From positions 62,001 to 126,000 of the forward strand of contig NZ_JBDZDN010000003.1 in assembly GCF_040049215.1 (NCBI RefSeq): a DNA stretch of 64,000 nt, in the 5' to 3' direction. Below the pieces are notes generated by a model. The model was not told the origin of the DNA. It did not search any database and saw nothing but the letters and a program-made list of their open reading frames with translations. Below are positions 41,503 to 50,709 of the stretch, piece by piece (within the stretch, counting starts at the first letter, position 1; every line of letters starts with the position of its first letter). Origin of the DNA: Mesorhizobium_K sp040049215. GTDB taxonomy: Bacteria; Pseudomonadota; Alphaproteobacteria; Rhizobiales; Rhizobiaceae. The translations under genes and the position numbers were made by a program.

Positions 41503-42317
41503 GATGCGCCGAGGCCGAGCACGTCGCGCATCGAATAGAGCCCGGCCTTCTTGCCGCGCGCCCAGAGCGCGGCCCTGACCGCGCCGCGCGCGAAGATCGC
41601 GCGGTCCTCCGCATGGTGGGACAGCGTGATGCGTTCGCCGGGGCCGGCGAGGATGACGGAATGGTCGCCGACCACAGAGCCGCCGCGCAGCGTCGCGAAG
41701 CCGACCGTGCCGGGCTTGCGCGCGCCGGTGTGGCCGTCGCGCACCCGCACGCTGTTTTCGGCAAGCCCGACGGCGCGGCCGCGCGCGGCGGCCTCGCCAA
41801 GCAGCAGCGCCGTGCCCGACGGCGCGTCGACCTTGTGGCGGTGGTGCATCTCGAGGATCTCGATGTCGAAATCCTCGGGTCCCAGCGCCTTCGCCGCCTG
41901 CTCGACCAGCACGGCGAGCAGATTGACCCCGAGACTCATGTTTCCCGACTTGACGATGGTGGCGTGGCGGGCGGCGGCGGCAATCTTCGCGTCGTCCTCG
42001 GCGCCGCAGCCGGTGGTGCCGATGACATGCACGATGCGCGCCTGCGCCGCATAGCCTGCGAACTCGACGCTTGCGGCCGGCATTGTGAAATCGAGCACGC
42101 CGTCGGCCTTGGCGAAGGCCGGCAATGGGTCGTCGCTGATCGAAACGCCGAGCGTGCCAACGCCCGCCAGCTGGCCGGCGTCCTGGCCGATCTGCGGCGA
42201 GCCCTTGCGCTCGATGGCGGCGGCGACCTTTGCGCCGGGAATAGAGTGGATCGCGCGGATCAGCGCCTGGCCCATACGGCCGGCGGCTCCGACGACGACG
42301 AGGCCCATATCGCTCAT
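41499..42317 (-). CDS. dapB: 4-hydroxy-tetrahydrodipicolinate reductase
   Basis: The 272-residue protein has the N-terminal nucleotide-binding motif VVVGAAGRMGQ, GTTGCG, and the catalytic EMHHRHKVDAPSGTAL block with the active-site His and Lys. It makes tetrahydrodipicolinate from the product of DapA (53111 in this window) in lysine and diaminopimelate synthesis. The start at 42317 with AAGGAGCAGGAC upstream avoids a 34-residue extension in the long frame. It is followed by the EVE gene with a four-base overlap. Confidence 0.95.
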   Translation of the reverse strand: MSDMGLVVVGAAGRMGQALIRAIHSIPGAKVAAAIERKGSPQIGQDAGQLAGVGTLGVSISDDPLPAFAKADGVLDFTMPAASVEFAGYAAQARIVHVIGTTGCGAEDDAKIAAAARHATIVKSGNMSLGVNLLAVLVEQAAKALGPEDFDIEILEMHHRHKVDAPSGTALLLGEAAARGRAVGLAENSVRVRDGHTGARKPGTVGFATLRGGSVVGDHSVILAGPGERITLSHHAEDRAIFARGAVRAALWARGKKAGLYSMRDVLGLGAS

Positions 42318-42336
42318 GTCCTGCTCCTTCCAGCCG

Positions 42337-43377
42337 TCAGTTGCGCCAGCGGCGGCCGGCAGTCTCGACGCCGAATGTGTGGGGCGCGCGCGCATAGCCT
42401 GCAAGCCCGGCCAGCGCACCGAGCGGGTCGGTGATCACATAGACGGGAATCTCGGACATCCACTCGCTGTGCGGCGCCTTGTCGTCGAAGGCGGCGCGGA
42501 AATTGCCTGATTTCAGCGCCGGCACGATCTTCTGCGCGATGCCGCCGGCGAGATAGACGCCGCCCTGCGCCTTGAAGACGAGCGCCACGTCGCCGGCGGT
42601 GCGGCCGAGGCAGGTGACGAAAAGCGCGAGCGCCTCTTCCGCGACGGCGTCGGACTTGTCGAGTGCCGCCTTGGTGATCTCGGCCGGCGAGGTGAAGACG
42701 GGAGTCTTGCCGTCGGCAAGCGCGACGGCGCGGTAAGTGTTCACCAGCCCGCGGCCGGAGAGGATCTGCTCGCCCGAAACGCGGCCTTCCAGAGGCTCGA
42801 TATGCGGCCAGATTTGATAGTCGCGCGCCGTGCGCGGGCCGATATCCATGTGGCCGCCTTCGCCTGCGACCGGGATCCACTGGCCGTCCGACTTGATGAG
42901 ACCCGCGACGCCGAGCCCGGTGCCCGGGCCGAGCACGGCACGGCTGGCATGGGCCAGCGCGTCGCCGCCGCCGATCTTCTCCAAGTGGTGGTCGCCGAGC
43001 GCCACCACGGCGAGCGCCTGCGCCTCGAAATCGTTGAGCACCATGATGTCCATCAGGCCGACGGTCGCCGCCATGCCTTTCGGCCTGACCACCCACGGAC
43101 AGTTGGTAAGGGGGATCTCATCGCCGATCACCGGGCCGGCGATGGCAAGCAGCGCCGAGTGCGGCTGCACGCCAAGCCGTTCCAGGACGGCGCCGCGGAT
43201 CGCATCGTCTATGGTGGCGAAGTCGGCGGTATGGACGATCTGGGGTTCGCCGGTCGCGGCACCCGCGTGCTCGATCACGGCGAAGCGCGCGTTGGTGCCG
43301 CCGATGTCGCCGACCAGGATCGGAAATTCGAAAGCGTCAGTCTGCCGGCCCGCGTCTGTCATTCCTTGACCCGTCAT
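42337..43377 (-). CDS. glk: Glucokinase
   Basis: The 346-residue protein has the ATP site LVGDIGGTNARFA near the start and the substrate region VLNDFEAQALAV. The catalytic region includes GPGTGLGVAGLI and AGEGGHMD, with a later ALFVTCLGRTAGDVALVF block and GGVYLAGGIAQKI. This is the GlkA type of glucokinase common in alphaproteobacteria. It phosphorylates glucose to glucose-6-phosphate. The ATG at 43377 is chosen; 43362 is an alternative. It precedes dapB by 19 bases and is the first gene of the minus-strand unit. Confidence 0.92.
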   Translation of the reverse strand: MTGQGMTDAGRQTDAFEFPILVGDIGGTNARFAVIEHAGAATGEPQIVHTADFATIDDAIRGAVLERLGVQPHSALLAIAGPVIGDEIPLTNCPWVVRPKGMAATVGLMDIMVLNDFEAQALAVVALGDHHLEKIGGGDALAHASRAVLGPGTGLGVAGLIKSDGQWIPVAGEGGHMDIGPRTARDYQIWPHIEPLEGRVSGEQILSGRGLVNTYRAVALADGKTPVFTSPAEITKAALDKSDAVAEEALALFVTCLGRTAGDVALVFKAQGGVYLAGGIAQKIVPALKSGNFRAAFDDKAPHSEWMSEIPVYVITDPLGALAGLAGYARAPHTFGVETAGRRWRN

Positions 43378-43650
43378 GCCCAATGTCGACCGTCGGCGGC
43401 TCGAATTCCTTGCGCGTCGGCAGCAATGTGGTGCCCGCCCGGACGATCCGATCCGAAACGGCCAGAGCTATAGGCAGGTTTGGCCGGCGAAGGAAGGGCG
43501 AACCGACGGGTCCTGCGCAGCCATCTTCGGCGTGGCCGGCGACGCGCCCGCGAAAATCGCCCCCAATCGACTTCGCGGGCGCGTTCTGCTTGAATGTGGT
43601 CGTATCTTTTGGCTCCGCGGCAGGCGGAGCCGATGTGGCAGGAGATGCAA
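43378..43650. other. Gap between glk and a small exported protein gene
   Basis: The 273 bases carry the glk promoter region. Short frames on the plus strand run through it but lack protein character. A GC-rich stretch near 43600-43640 includes GGCAGGAG, the ribosome site of the following gene. Confidence 0.35.
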
Positions 43651-43941
43651 ATGAATAGGCTATTGTTGGCGGTTCCGTTGCTGTTCGTCGCCTTCGCGGC
43701 GTCGGCGGACCCGGTCTATACCATCACCAACATGAGCTGCTCGGCTGTACAGGGGGCGGTGCGCGACAACGGCTCGGTGATCCTGCGCTGGCGCTCGAAA
43801 AGCGGGACGTCCCTGTACGGCCGGTATGTCTCCGACCGCCGCTTTTGCAGGCCCGGGGAGATCATCAACTTCGCCAGCGTCCCGGCGGCCGACAAGTCCT
43901 GCAACGTGAAGAAATGCGTCTATAAAGTACGCGATTACTGA
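43651..43941 (+). CDS. Small exported hypothetical protein with four cysteines
   Basis: The 96-residue protein has a signal peptide (LLLAVPLLFVAFAASAD). A mature part with TITNMSCSAVQGAV, RFCRPGEIINF and KSCNVKKCVYKV follows, giving four cysteines that may form disulfides. The start at 43651 with AGGAG six bases upstream is chosen over an earlier in-frame ATG. I do not recognise its family. It is between glk and the sugar transporter. Confidence 0.72.
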   Translation: MNRLLLAVPLLFVAFAASADPVYTITNMSCSAVQGAVRDNGSVILRWRSKSGTSLYGRYVSDRRFCRPGEIINFASVPAADKSCNVKKCVYKVRDY

Positions 43942-44101
43942 CCTGTCGCCATGAGTGCCGCCGATCGCGCTGTTTCGGCCGGGGTAGCGCTACCAAACCT
44001 TCCTTGCGCATCCATATGGCGTTGGCTAGTCTCCGTCGCGCCGGCGCCGGGAGGAAAACGATGCCGCTGCGAAACGCACAGCTCAGGAGGAGAGCAATTC
44101 C

Positions 44102-45049
44102 ATGAACAGACGTGAGTTTTTGGTATCGTCGGTAGCGGTTGGCGCATTGGCGCTCGGAGCGCCTGCCGCATTCGCGCAGGACAAACTGACCATTCTGGGC
44201 TCGGTGCCCAGCCTCAGCTTCCCGTTCTTCGTGCATATGCTGAACCAGATCAAGGTCGAGGCTGAGGCGCAGGGCGTCAACCTCACCGAAAGCGACGGGC
44301 AGAATTCCGCGCCCAAGCAGACGGCCGACATCGAGGCCGCCATCGTCCAGAAGGTCAACGCCATCGTCATCTCGCCGCTCGACGTCAACGCGCTGGCGCC
44401 CGCCATCGAGCAGGCCGTGCAGGCAGGCGTTCCGGTCGTCACCATCGACCGCCGCGTCGATGGCGTCGAGGGCATCCTTGCCCATGTCGGCGCCGACAAC
44501 GTCAAGGGCGGCGAGGCCGAGGCGCAGGCCATGGTCGACGCCTTCCCGAACGGCGCCAAGATCTTCCACCTGCAGGGCCAGCCCGGCGCGGGTCCGGCGA
44601 TCGATCGCAACAAGGGCGTGCACAACGTGCTCGATCCGCTCAAGGACAAGTACCAGATCGTCTTCGAGCAGACCGCCAACTTCGCCCGCGCCGAGGCGCT
44701 GTCGGTGACCGAAGCGGGCCTTGCCGCCAACGGCAAGCCGGACGCGATCATCTGCGCCAATGACGACATGGCGCTCGGCGCCGTCGAGGCATGCGCGGCG
44801 CGCGGCTTCAACGACGTGAAGATCTACGGCTTCGACGCGCTTCCGGAAGCCATCGTCGCGGTGCGCGACGGCAAGCTCGCCGGCACCGTCGAGCAGTTCC
44901 CGGGAGAGCAGTCGCGCACCGCGGTCCGCATCGCGGTCGCCTACGCCAAGGACAAGACCGAACCGGCCGAGAAGCTCGTTCTCCTGACGCCGATCGTGAT
45001 CGGCAAGGACAATCTCGACAAGGCCGAACGTATCGGAGAGACGAAGTAG
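44102..45049 (+). CDS. Periplasmic sugar-binding protein of a ribose-type ABC transporter
   Basis: The 315-residue protein has a Tat-like signal (NRREFLVSS, then AFAQD) and the periplasmic binding protein type I fold: LTILGSVPSLSFPFFVHMLNQIK, NAIVISPLDVNALAPAIEQAVQAGVPVVTIDRR, DAIICANDDMALGAVEACAARG, GTVEQFPGEQS. It delivers a sugar to the permease. The substrate cannot be decided. Transcription likely continues through a hairpin to the ATPase gene. A GGAGGAGAG lies before the ATG. Confidence 0.92.
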   Translation: MNRREFLVSSVAVGALALGAPAAFAQDKLTILGSVPSLSFPFFVHMLNQIKVEAEAQGVNLTESDGQNSAPKQTADIEAAIVQKVNAIVISPLDVNALAPAIEQAVQAGVPVVTIDRRVDGVEGILAHVGADNVKGGEAEAQAMVDAFPNGAKIFHLQGQPGAGPAIDRNKGVHNVLDPLKDKYQIVFEQTANFARAEALSVTEAGLAANGKPDAIICANDDMALGAVEACAARGFNDVKIYGFDALPEAIVAVRDGKLAGTVEQFPGEQSRTAVRIAVAYAKDKTEPAEKLVLLTPIVIGKDNLDKAERIGETK

Positions 45050-45070
45050 GCAAGTCCTGCCGGCTAACGC

Positions 45071-45103
45071 CATGGCCGACCCGCGCAGCGCGGGTCGGCC
45101 ATG
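45071..45103 (+). terminator. 16-bp perfect hairpin after the binding-protein gene
   Basis: CATGGCCGACCCGCGC and GCGCGGGTCGGCCATG form a perfect 16-base stem with a one-base centre, 22 bases after the binding-protein stop. Hairpins here often stabilise the upstream message and let the binding protein be made in excess over the transporter. No T-run follows, so full termination is not expected. Confidence 0.65.
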
Positions 45104-45141
45104 TATATTCCGATGAGTTCCAGCGACGCAGGGAGTAGCTT

Positions 45142-46719
45142 TTGCCTCAAGCGCAGGCCAAGGCCGCCACGACCGACGACGTGATTCTCACCGTCGAAGG
45201 CGTGACCAAGCATTTTTCCGGGGTGACGGCGCTGAACGACGTGTCGCTCGACGTGCGGCGCGGCGAGATATTGGGACTGCTCGGCGAGAACGGCGCCGGC
45301 AAGTCGACGCTGCTCAAGATTCTCTCCGGCGTCCAGCGGCCTTCCAGCGGCCGCATCGTCTTCGATGACTCCGAATTCTCGCCGGCCGATCCCCAGGACG
45401 CCAAGCGCCTCGGCATCGTGACCATCTACCAGGAACTCAGCCTGATCCCGACCCTGACTGTCGCGGAAAACGTCTTCATCGGGCGCGCGCCAGTCGGGCG
45501 GCTCGGCCTGGTGAACTGGCGGCGCATGATTGAGGATTCGCGCCGCATCATCGGTCGCGTCGGCCTGACCCTCGATCCGCGAACGCCGGTCTCGGCGCTG
45601 TCGGTGGCGGAGCAGCAGCTCGTCGAGATCGCCCGTGCGCTTTCGCTTGAAAGCCGGCTCATCATCATGGACGAGCCAACCTCGGCATTGACCGAAAACG
45701 AGGTGCAGAGGCTGCTGTCGATCATGGACAAGCTGCGCCAGGAAGGCGTCGCCATCATGTTCGTGACGCACCGGCTCGAGGAAGCGTCGGCGATCTGCGA
45801 CCGCATGACCGTCCTGCGCGACGGCAGGCTTGCCGGCCATCTCGAACGCGAAGGCGCGCCGATCCCGATTCCCCGGATCATCGAGAAGATGGTCGGCCGC
45901 GCCGCCTCCGAACTCTACGCCCGGCCCCACGAGCGCGAGGTCTCGGGCGACGTGCTGCTGTCGGTGCGCGGCCTGCGCACCGTGCGCGATGCGGAAGCGC
46001 CGCACGCCATCGTGCTCGAAGGCGTCGACCTCGATCTGAGGGCTGGCGAGGTATTGGGCGTCGCCGGCCTGGTCGGCTCCGGCCGCACCGAACTGGCGCG
46101 CGCGATTTTCGGCGCCGACCGCATCGCCGGCGGCACGATCACGCTGGAGGGCAAGCCGATTGCGCCGGCCTCTCCGGCCGACGCCATCGCGCTTGGCATC
46201 GGTTTGGTGCCTGAGGATCGCAAGCACCAGGCGATCTTCGCCGCGCTCGGCATTCTCACTAACTTCTCCGTCGCCGCGCTCGGGCGTTTCAGCAATGGTT
46301 TCGGTTTCATGGCCGAGCGGCGTGAGCGCGATTCGCTCGCGGAATACAAGAAGATGCTGTCGATCCGCATGGCGTCGCCCGAGCAGGCGATGGAGGGCCT
46401 GTCGGGCGGCAACCAGCAGAAAGTGGTGCTTGCCCGCTGGCTGGCGCGCGACCCCAAGGTGCTGATCGTCGACGAGCCTACGCGCGGCGTCGACGTCGGC
46501 GCCAAGGCGGAAGTGCACCAGATCCTGGTCCAGCTTGCGGAGCGCGGCATCGCCATCATGATGATCTCTTCGGAACTGCCCGAGGTTCTTGCGGTCTCCG
46601 ACAGGATCGTCACCATGCGGCGCGGACGGATCACCGGCGAGATGCCCGCCATCGAGGCGACGGAGGAAAAGCTGATGGAACTCATGGCGCTCGACAGGCG
46701 AGAGGGGAGGGCGCAATGA
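45142..46719 (+). CDS. Sugar ABC transporter ATPase, duplicated (RbsA/XylG type)
   Basis: The 525-residue protein has two ATPase domains. The first has Walker A GENGAGKST, signature LSVAEQQLVEIAR and Walker B LIIMDEPTSAL. The second has Walker A-like GLVGSGRTEL, the signature LSGGNQQKVVLARWL and Walker B LIVDEPTRGVDVG, as in RbsA/MglA-like carbohydrate importers. It starts with TTG at 45142 after GGGAGTAGCT, an unusual start. It is followed by the permease with a four-base overlap. The sugar is unknown. Confidence 0.93.
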   Translation: MPQAQAKAATTDDVILTVEGVTKHFSGVTALNDVSLDVRRGEILGLLGENGAGKSTLLKILSGVQRPSSGRIVFDDSEFSPADPQDAKRLGIVTIYQELSLIPTLTVAENVFIGRAPVGRLGLVNWRRMIEDSRRIIGRVGLTLDPRTPVSALSVAEQQLVEIARALSLESRLIIMDEPTSALTENEVQRLLSIMDKLRQEGVAIMFVTHRLEEASAICDRMTVLRDGRLAGHLEREGAPIPIPRIIEKMVGRAASELYARPHEREVSGDVLLSVRGLRTVRDAEAPHAIVLEGVDLDLRAGEVLGVAGLVGSGRTELARAIFGADRIAGGTITLEGKPIAPASPADAIALGIGLVPEDRKHQAIFAALGILTNFSVAALGRFSNGFGFMAERRERDSLAEYKKMLSIRMASPEQAMEGLSGGNQQKVVLARWLARDPKVLIVDEPTRGVDVGAKAEVHQILVQLAERGIAIMMISSELPEVLAVSDRIVTMRRGRITGEMPAIEATEEKLMELMALDRREGRAQ

Positions 46720-47732
46720 GCAGCACCGCGGAACCGGGCGAGCGCGGCGGCATCAACTTCGCCCGCCTGCTGATGAGCTTCGGGCCGCTCATCTTCCTCG
46801 CCACGCTGGTGGTCATCTTCACGGTGATGAAGCCGAGCTTCATCGACCCGATCAACATCTTCAACATCATGCGGCAGATTTCGATAACCGGGCTGATCGC
46901 GCTCGGCATGACCTTCGTCATCCTGACCGCCGGCATCGACCTGTCGGTAGGCTCGCTGCTGGCGCTCTGCGGCATGGTCGCCGCCGTCGTGGCCAAGGGC
47001 GGCGCCGCCAACACGCTCTCGCTGTCGGCCGGCGGCGGCACCGGCTACGGCTGGTTCGCGGCACTTCTCGCCGCAGTCATCGTCGGCGCCCTGGCCGGTT
47101 TCATTCAGGGGCTTGCCATCACGCGGCTTCGCGTCCCGCCCTTCGTCGTCACGCTCGGCGGCCTCACCATCTTCCGCGGCCTGACGCTGACCATTTCCAG
47201 CGGCGGGCCGATCTCCGGCTTCGATGCCTCGATGCGCTGGTTCGGCAACGGGCTGGTAGGCCCTGTTCCCGTGCCGGTGATCATTTTCGCGGTTGCCGCC
47301 ATCCTCTGCCACGTCGTGCTGCGCTACACGCGTTATGGCCGCGCGGTCTATGCGGTCGGCGGCAACGCGGAAGCCGCGCGGCTCTCCGGCCTGCGCGTCG
47401 ACCGCATCCTGATCTCGGTCTACGTCATCGTCGGCTTCTTCGCCGGCCTCGCCGCCTTCGTGCTGTCGGCGCGGCTCAATTCGTCCGAAGCCGTTGCCGG
47501 CATGGGCTACGAACTGACGGTGATCTCGGCAGTCGTCATCGGCGGCACGTCGCTCTTCGGCGGCATCGGCAGCGTTGGCGGGACCGTGGTGGGAGCCGCG
47601 CTCATCGGCGTGCTGCAGAACGGACTGCAGTTCAACAACGTCTCCTCCTACACGCAGTCGATCGTCATCGGCCTGATCCTGATTCTGGCCGTGTCCTTCG
47701 ACCGCTTCCTGAAATCGCGCGTCAGGCGGTGA
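46716..47732 (+). CDS. Sugar ABC transporter permease (RbsC type)
   Basis: The 338-residue protein has about eight to ten membrane helices (for example PLIFLATLVVIFTVMKPSF, ISITGLIALGMTFVILTAGIDLSVGSLLALCG, RPPFVVTLGGLTIFRGL-like RVPPFVVTLGG). It has the ABC-coupling and pore region DLSVG and VGGNAEAARLSGLRVDR. This matches RbsC-type single permeases that dimerise. It overlaps the ATPase gene by four bases (ATGA). Confidence 0.93.
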   Translation: MSSTAEPGERGGINFARLLMSFGPLIFLATLVVIFTVMKPSFIDPINIFNIMRQISITGLIALGMTFVILTAGIDLSVGSLLALCGMVAAVVAKGGAANTLSLSAGGGTGYGWFAALLAAVIVGALAGFIQGLAITRLRVPPFVVTLGGLTIFRGLTLTISSGGPISGFDASMRWFGNGLVGPVPVPVIIFAVAAILCHVVLRYTRYGRAVYAVGGNAEAARLSGLRVDRILISVYVIVGFFAGLAAFVLSARLNSSEAVAGMGYELTVISAVVIGGTSLFGGIGSVGGTVVGAALIGVLQNGLQFNNVSSYTQSIVIGLILILAVSFDRFLKSRVRR

Positions 47733-47818
47733 CCCTCCTTCGCTGAAGCTTCGGAGGCAACCTGCGAAGCTCGCGGAGCGAATCAGGATGGCCTGCCATC
47801 GGAAGCTGAAGGCGAAGG

Positions 47819-47909
47819 TGGCGGAGAGGAAGGGATTCGAACCCTCGAGAAGCTTTTGACCTCTACTCCCTTAGCAGGGGAGCGCCTTCGACCACTCGGC
47901 CACCTCTCC
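47819..47909 (-). tRNA. tRNA-Ser(GCT)
   Basis: The minus strand folds to a class II tRNA of 88 bases plus encoded CCA. The acceptor stem GGAGAGG pairs with CCTCTCC. The anticodon stem-loop TCCCCTGCTAAGGGA holds GCT, decoding AGC/AGT. A long variable arm and GGTTCGAATCC T-arm are seen. Confidence 0.96.
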
Positions 47910-48358
47910 GTCGTCGCGGTGGATAAAGAAAAGGCCCGGCACAATCAACAGCAATGCCGCGGGAATGCCTCGGGCCGCCGAAAAAACTGTTCGCCGAAAG
48001 TGCCCGGGCCGCGATTCGCACTTGCGGGGCCCCCAGCCGGCCAAACGCGGCCGGCGAATCGTCTCGCCCGCCTGCATCCGGGCCTACGCCAAGCCAACAT
48101 CCGGGCTTGCATGGTTAATCAATGCTTTCGGCGGCAGCCTAAATCGTGTCATTTGTGCAACAGCGCGTCGGGATAGCGGCTGGGCGACGGCAAAGACGGC
48201 CACATCATGGTTGAACGGCGGCGCGTCATCGGTAATGTCAGCCAAGAAGAAGCAGCGCGGTGCGCCTCTTTTTCGGCAATTGGGGATGGGGCAGGGAACG
48301 CTGTCCTTCAGCAAAAATACCCAGACCCGTTTATTAACTTTTGACTGGAGGTCAGAAA
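47910..48358. other. Long leader upstream of the porin gene
   Basis: The 449-base region carries no convincing gene; frames on both strands (for example 48084-48314 minus) lack protein character. It holds the porin promoter and a probable 5' leader: AT-rich stretches near 48310-48340 precede GGAGG at the ribosome site. Long leaders of porin genes are often targets for small RNAs, but I see no specific one here. Confidence 0.4.
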
Positions 48359-49522
48359 ATGAACATCAAGAGCCTGCTTCTCGGCTCCGCTGCGGCTCTC
48401 GTCGCAGTCTCCGGTGCGCGCGCTGCCGACGCTGTCGTCATCGCTGAGCCGGAACCGATGGAATATGTGCGCATCTGCGACACGTACGGCGTCGGCTTCT
48501 ACTACATCCCCGGCACCGAAACCTGCCTCAAGGTCTCGGGCTACTTCCGTTATGATATCGGCGTGGGCGACCTCTCGGGTATTCAGGACATCACCGACAA
48601 GAAGGATCTCTTCACCGGCGATGGCTTCGACACCAACGACACCTACTGGAAGCGCGCCCGCTTCCAGCTGCGCGTTGACTCCCGTGCTGAAACCGAGCTC
48701 GGCACCCTGCGCACCTACGCCGCGATCAACTTCAACTATGCGGCGTCGCGTGAAGTACTCGGCGGCCCCATTGCCATCGTAACCATGGATGACTCGGTCG
48801 GCATCGAGCACGCCTACATGGAACTCGGTGGCTTCCGCGTCGGTAAGACGGACTCGCTCTTCTCGACCTTCACCGGCTATGCCGGCGGCGTGATTTTTGA
48901 CGACATCATCTCCTACGGTCCGTTCGGCACCAACCAGATCGCTTACACCTTCACGGGTGGCAACGGCTTCACCGCCGCGGTCGCTCTCGAACAGGGTGAT
49001 GGCGCGCTGATCGCTCCCGTCGGCTTCCCGAGCTTCATCAACCTCTACACGCTCGACAGCTATGTCCCGCATGTTGTCGGTGGCGTCGGCTATACGGCTG
49101 GTTGGGGTGGCGTGTCCGCCGTTGTCGGCTACGACGCCAACTGGGAAGAGTGGGCAGTCAAGGGCCGCATCGACTTCAATGCGACCGATGCTCTTTCGCT
49201 CTTCATCATGGCGGGTTGGGCTTCTGTTGATGATGACTTCTTCGGCGGTGCCGACAGCCCGAACTACTACGCTGGTTGGGGTGGCGACTGGGCAGTCTGG
49301 GGCGGTGGCACCTGGAAGGTCAACGAAAAGGCGACGATCAACGTCCAGCTCTCCTATGACGAACTGGAAGATTTCGCGGCTGTTGCGAACGTTCAGTACG
49401 AGCTCGTCAACAACTTCGTGATCACGCCTGAAATCCAGTACTTCGACAACTTCGACGACGACTTCGACTTCGACAGCGCCTGGGGCTTCCAGCTCCGCGG
49501 CCAGGTCAACTTCGGCGGCTGA
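48359..49522 (+). CDS. Outer-membrane porin (Porin_2 family)
   Basis: The 387-residue protein has a signal peptide (LLLGSAAALVAVSGARAAD), then MEYVRICDTYGVGFYYIPGTETCLKVSGYFRYDIG, the hallmark start of rhizobial/Brucella Porin_2 proteins with the two conserved Cys. Repeated amphipathic strands run to the end. It forms a trimeric diffusion pore. GGAGG lies seven bases before the ATG at 48359. Codon use is strongly optimal, as expected for an abundant protein. A strong terminator follows. Confidence 0.95.
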   Translation: MNIKSLLLGSAAALVAVSGARAADAVVIAEPEPMEYVRICDTYGVGFYYIPGTETCLKVSGYFRYDIGVGDLSGIQDITDKKDLFTGDGFDTNDTYWKRARFQLRVDSRAETELGTLRTYAAINFNYAASREVLGGPIAIVTMDDSVGIEHAYMELGGFRVGKTDSLFSTFTGYAGGVIFDDIISYGPFGTNQIAYTFTGGNGFTAAVALEQGDGALIAPVGFPSFINLYTLDSYVPHVVGGVGYTAGWGGVSAVVGYDANWEEWAVKGRIDFNATDALSLFIMAGWASVDDDFFGGADSPNYYAGWGGDWAVWGGGTWKVNEKATINVQLSYDELEDFAAVANVQYELVNNFVITPEIQYFDNFDDDFDFDSAWGFQLRGQVNFGG

Positions 49523-49545
49523 TAAGCTGACGATTTAGATCCAGG

Positions 49546-49582
49546 AAGGCCCGCGTTCTCAGGAACGCGGGCCTTTCTTTTT
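49546..49582 (+). terminator. Intrinsic terminator of the porin gene
   Basis: AAGGCCCGCGTTC and GAACGCGGGCCTT form a 13-base stem with a short TCAG loop, followed at once by TCTTTTT. It is a textbook factor-independent terminator 24 bases after the porin stop. Confidence 0.93.
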
Positions 49583-49668
49583 GTGTCGGCTTTTTCCGGT
49601 AGCAGCGGGCATCGTGGCCGAACCGTCCTTCCCGATGGAAGGAAGGGCACAGCAAGCCAAGTGAAGGC

Positions 49669-49770
49669 TAAAGCGCGGCGTGGTTGAACGGATTCATGCG
49701 ACGCGCTTTAAGTTCCTGTTTTTGCATGATGTTATCGCAAAACCGCTGCGCACTTTTGCACGACGTGCAT
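49669..49770. repeat. Rhizobial intergenic repeat (TTTAAGTTCCTG...CGCAAAACCGCTGCGCAC type)
   Basis: The stretch contains GCGACGCGCTTTAAGTTCCTG, then TTTTTGCATGATGTTATCGC and AAAACCGCTGCGCACTTTTGC. I recognise this as a repeated non-coding element in Mesorhizobium-like genomes. Copies elsewhere are not in this window, so its repeat status is knowledge, not shown here. Confidence 0.65.
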
Positions 49771-49796
49771 TTGCCGCTTTGGGGCTTTGACGCAGC

Positions 49797-50687
49797 TCAG
49801 TCGCTGGTTTCCACCTGGTCGAAGAATCCCGCGATCGTCTGCGGTAGGTCTCCTGTCTCCAGCATCGGCGGATGGCCCTGGCCCTCGACGGTCAGCGTCC
49901 TGCAGTTCGGGTGCCGGTGAGCCATCTCGGCCAGCGTCGCCGCTGAAAGCAGCTTGGAGTTGGCGCCGCGGACGACCAGCATCGGAAAGCCGCGCAGCGC
50001 TTCGAACAGGTGCCAGATTGCCGGGATCGGCTTGTCGAGGTCGAATCCCTTGACCATCTTCAAGAGGGCCGGATCGAAATCGGCGACAGGGCGTCCCTTT
50101 TGCTCGCGGTAGATCGCCGCGGCGAAGCGCTGCCAGTCGGCTTCGGAAAGCGCGGGAAACGCCGCGCCATGCGCGGCGCGCTGGATCGTGACCGCTTCGT
50201 CCATGTCCCTGGGCTTGGGCGAGCGCTCGAGATAGGAGCGGATCTGCGCAAGCCCTTCGCCTTCGACGACCGGGCCGATATCGTTGAGCACGATGCTTTT
50301 CAGCGCGGTTGGCCTCACCGCGCCCAGTCTGTGGATGATCAGGCCGCCGCGCGAGGTGCCGATGAAATGGCCCTTTTGGATGCCCGCCGCGATCAAGCCG
50401 GCGCCGACGTCGTCCGCCTCGACCACGACATTGTAGTTCTTCCAGTTGCGGTCGTAGGCCGACAGACCGCGCCCGCGATAGTCGAATACGGCGACCATGC
50501 GCGGCCGCTCCTGCCTCTGCGACAAATGGATGGCAAGGTCATGGAAGTCGCGGGCGTTGCGCGAGAGGCCGGGAAGGCAGACGACCGGCCACGCACCCCT
50601 GATTCCCTCGCCGTAAATGCGGGCATGCAGCTTCAGCCCGTCCGGGGCGGAATAAAAGAGATCCGAGAAAGTCTGCTGGGCAGCCAT
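49797..50687 (-). CDS. Alpha/beta-hydrolase
   Basis: The 296-residue protein has an alpha/beta-hydrolase core: VVCLPGLSRNARDF, FDYRGRGLS, the nucleophile elbow GTSRGG with Ser112, and a C-terminal TVEGQGHPPML with the likely catalytic His. The substrate is unknown. The ATG at 50687 is preferred, since a longer frame would extend into a repeat element. It lies alone on the minus strand. Confidence 0.88.
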   Translation of the reverse strand: MAAQQTFSDLFYSAPDGLKLHARIYGEGIRGAWPVVCLPGLSRNARDFHDLAIHLSQRQERPRMVAVFDYRGRGLSAYDRNWKNYNVVVEADDVGAGLIAAGIQKGHFIGTSRGGLIIHRLGAVRPTALKSIVLNDIGPVVEGEGLAQIRSYLERSPKPRDMDEAVTIQRAAHGAAFPALSEADWQRFAAAIYREQKGRPVADFDPALLKMVKGFDLDKPIPAIWHLFEALRGFPMLVVRGANSKLLSAATLAEMAHRHPNCRTLTVEGQGHPPMLETGDLPQTIAGFFDQVETSD

Positions 50688-50709
50688 GAGGTTTCCATTC
50701 GGCGCGTCT

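Noticed and set aside
45064..46716. A 550-codon antisense frame over the sugar ABC ATPase
   Set aside because: The plus strand holds all ABC motifs; the antisense product is Arg/His/Asp-rich without any family resemblance.
48084..48314. A 76-codon minus-strand frame in the porin leader
   Set aside because: No ribosome site, and the region is better explained as a porin promoter and leader.
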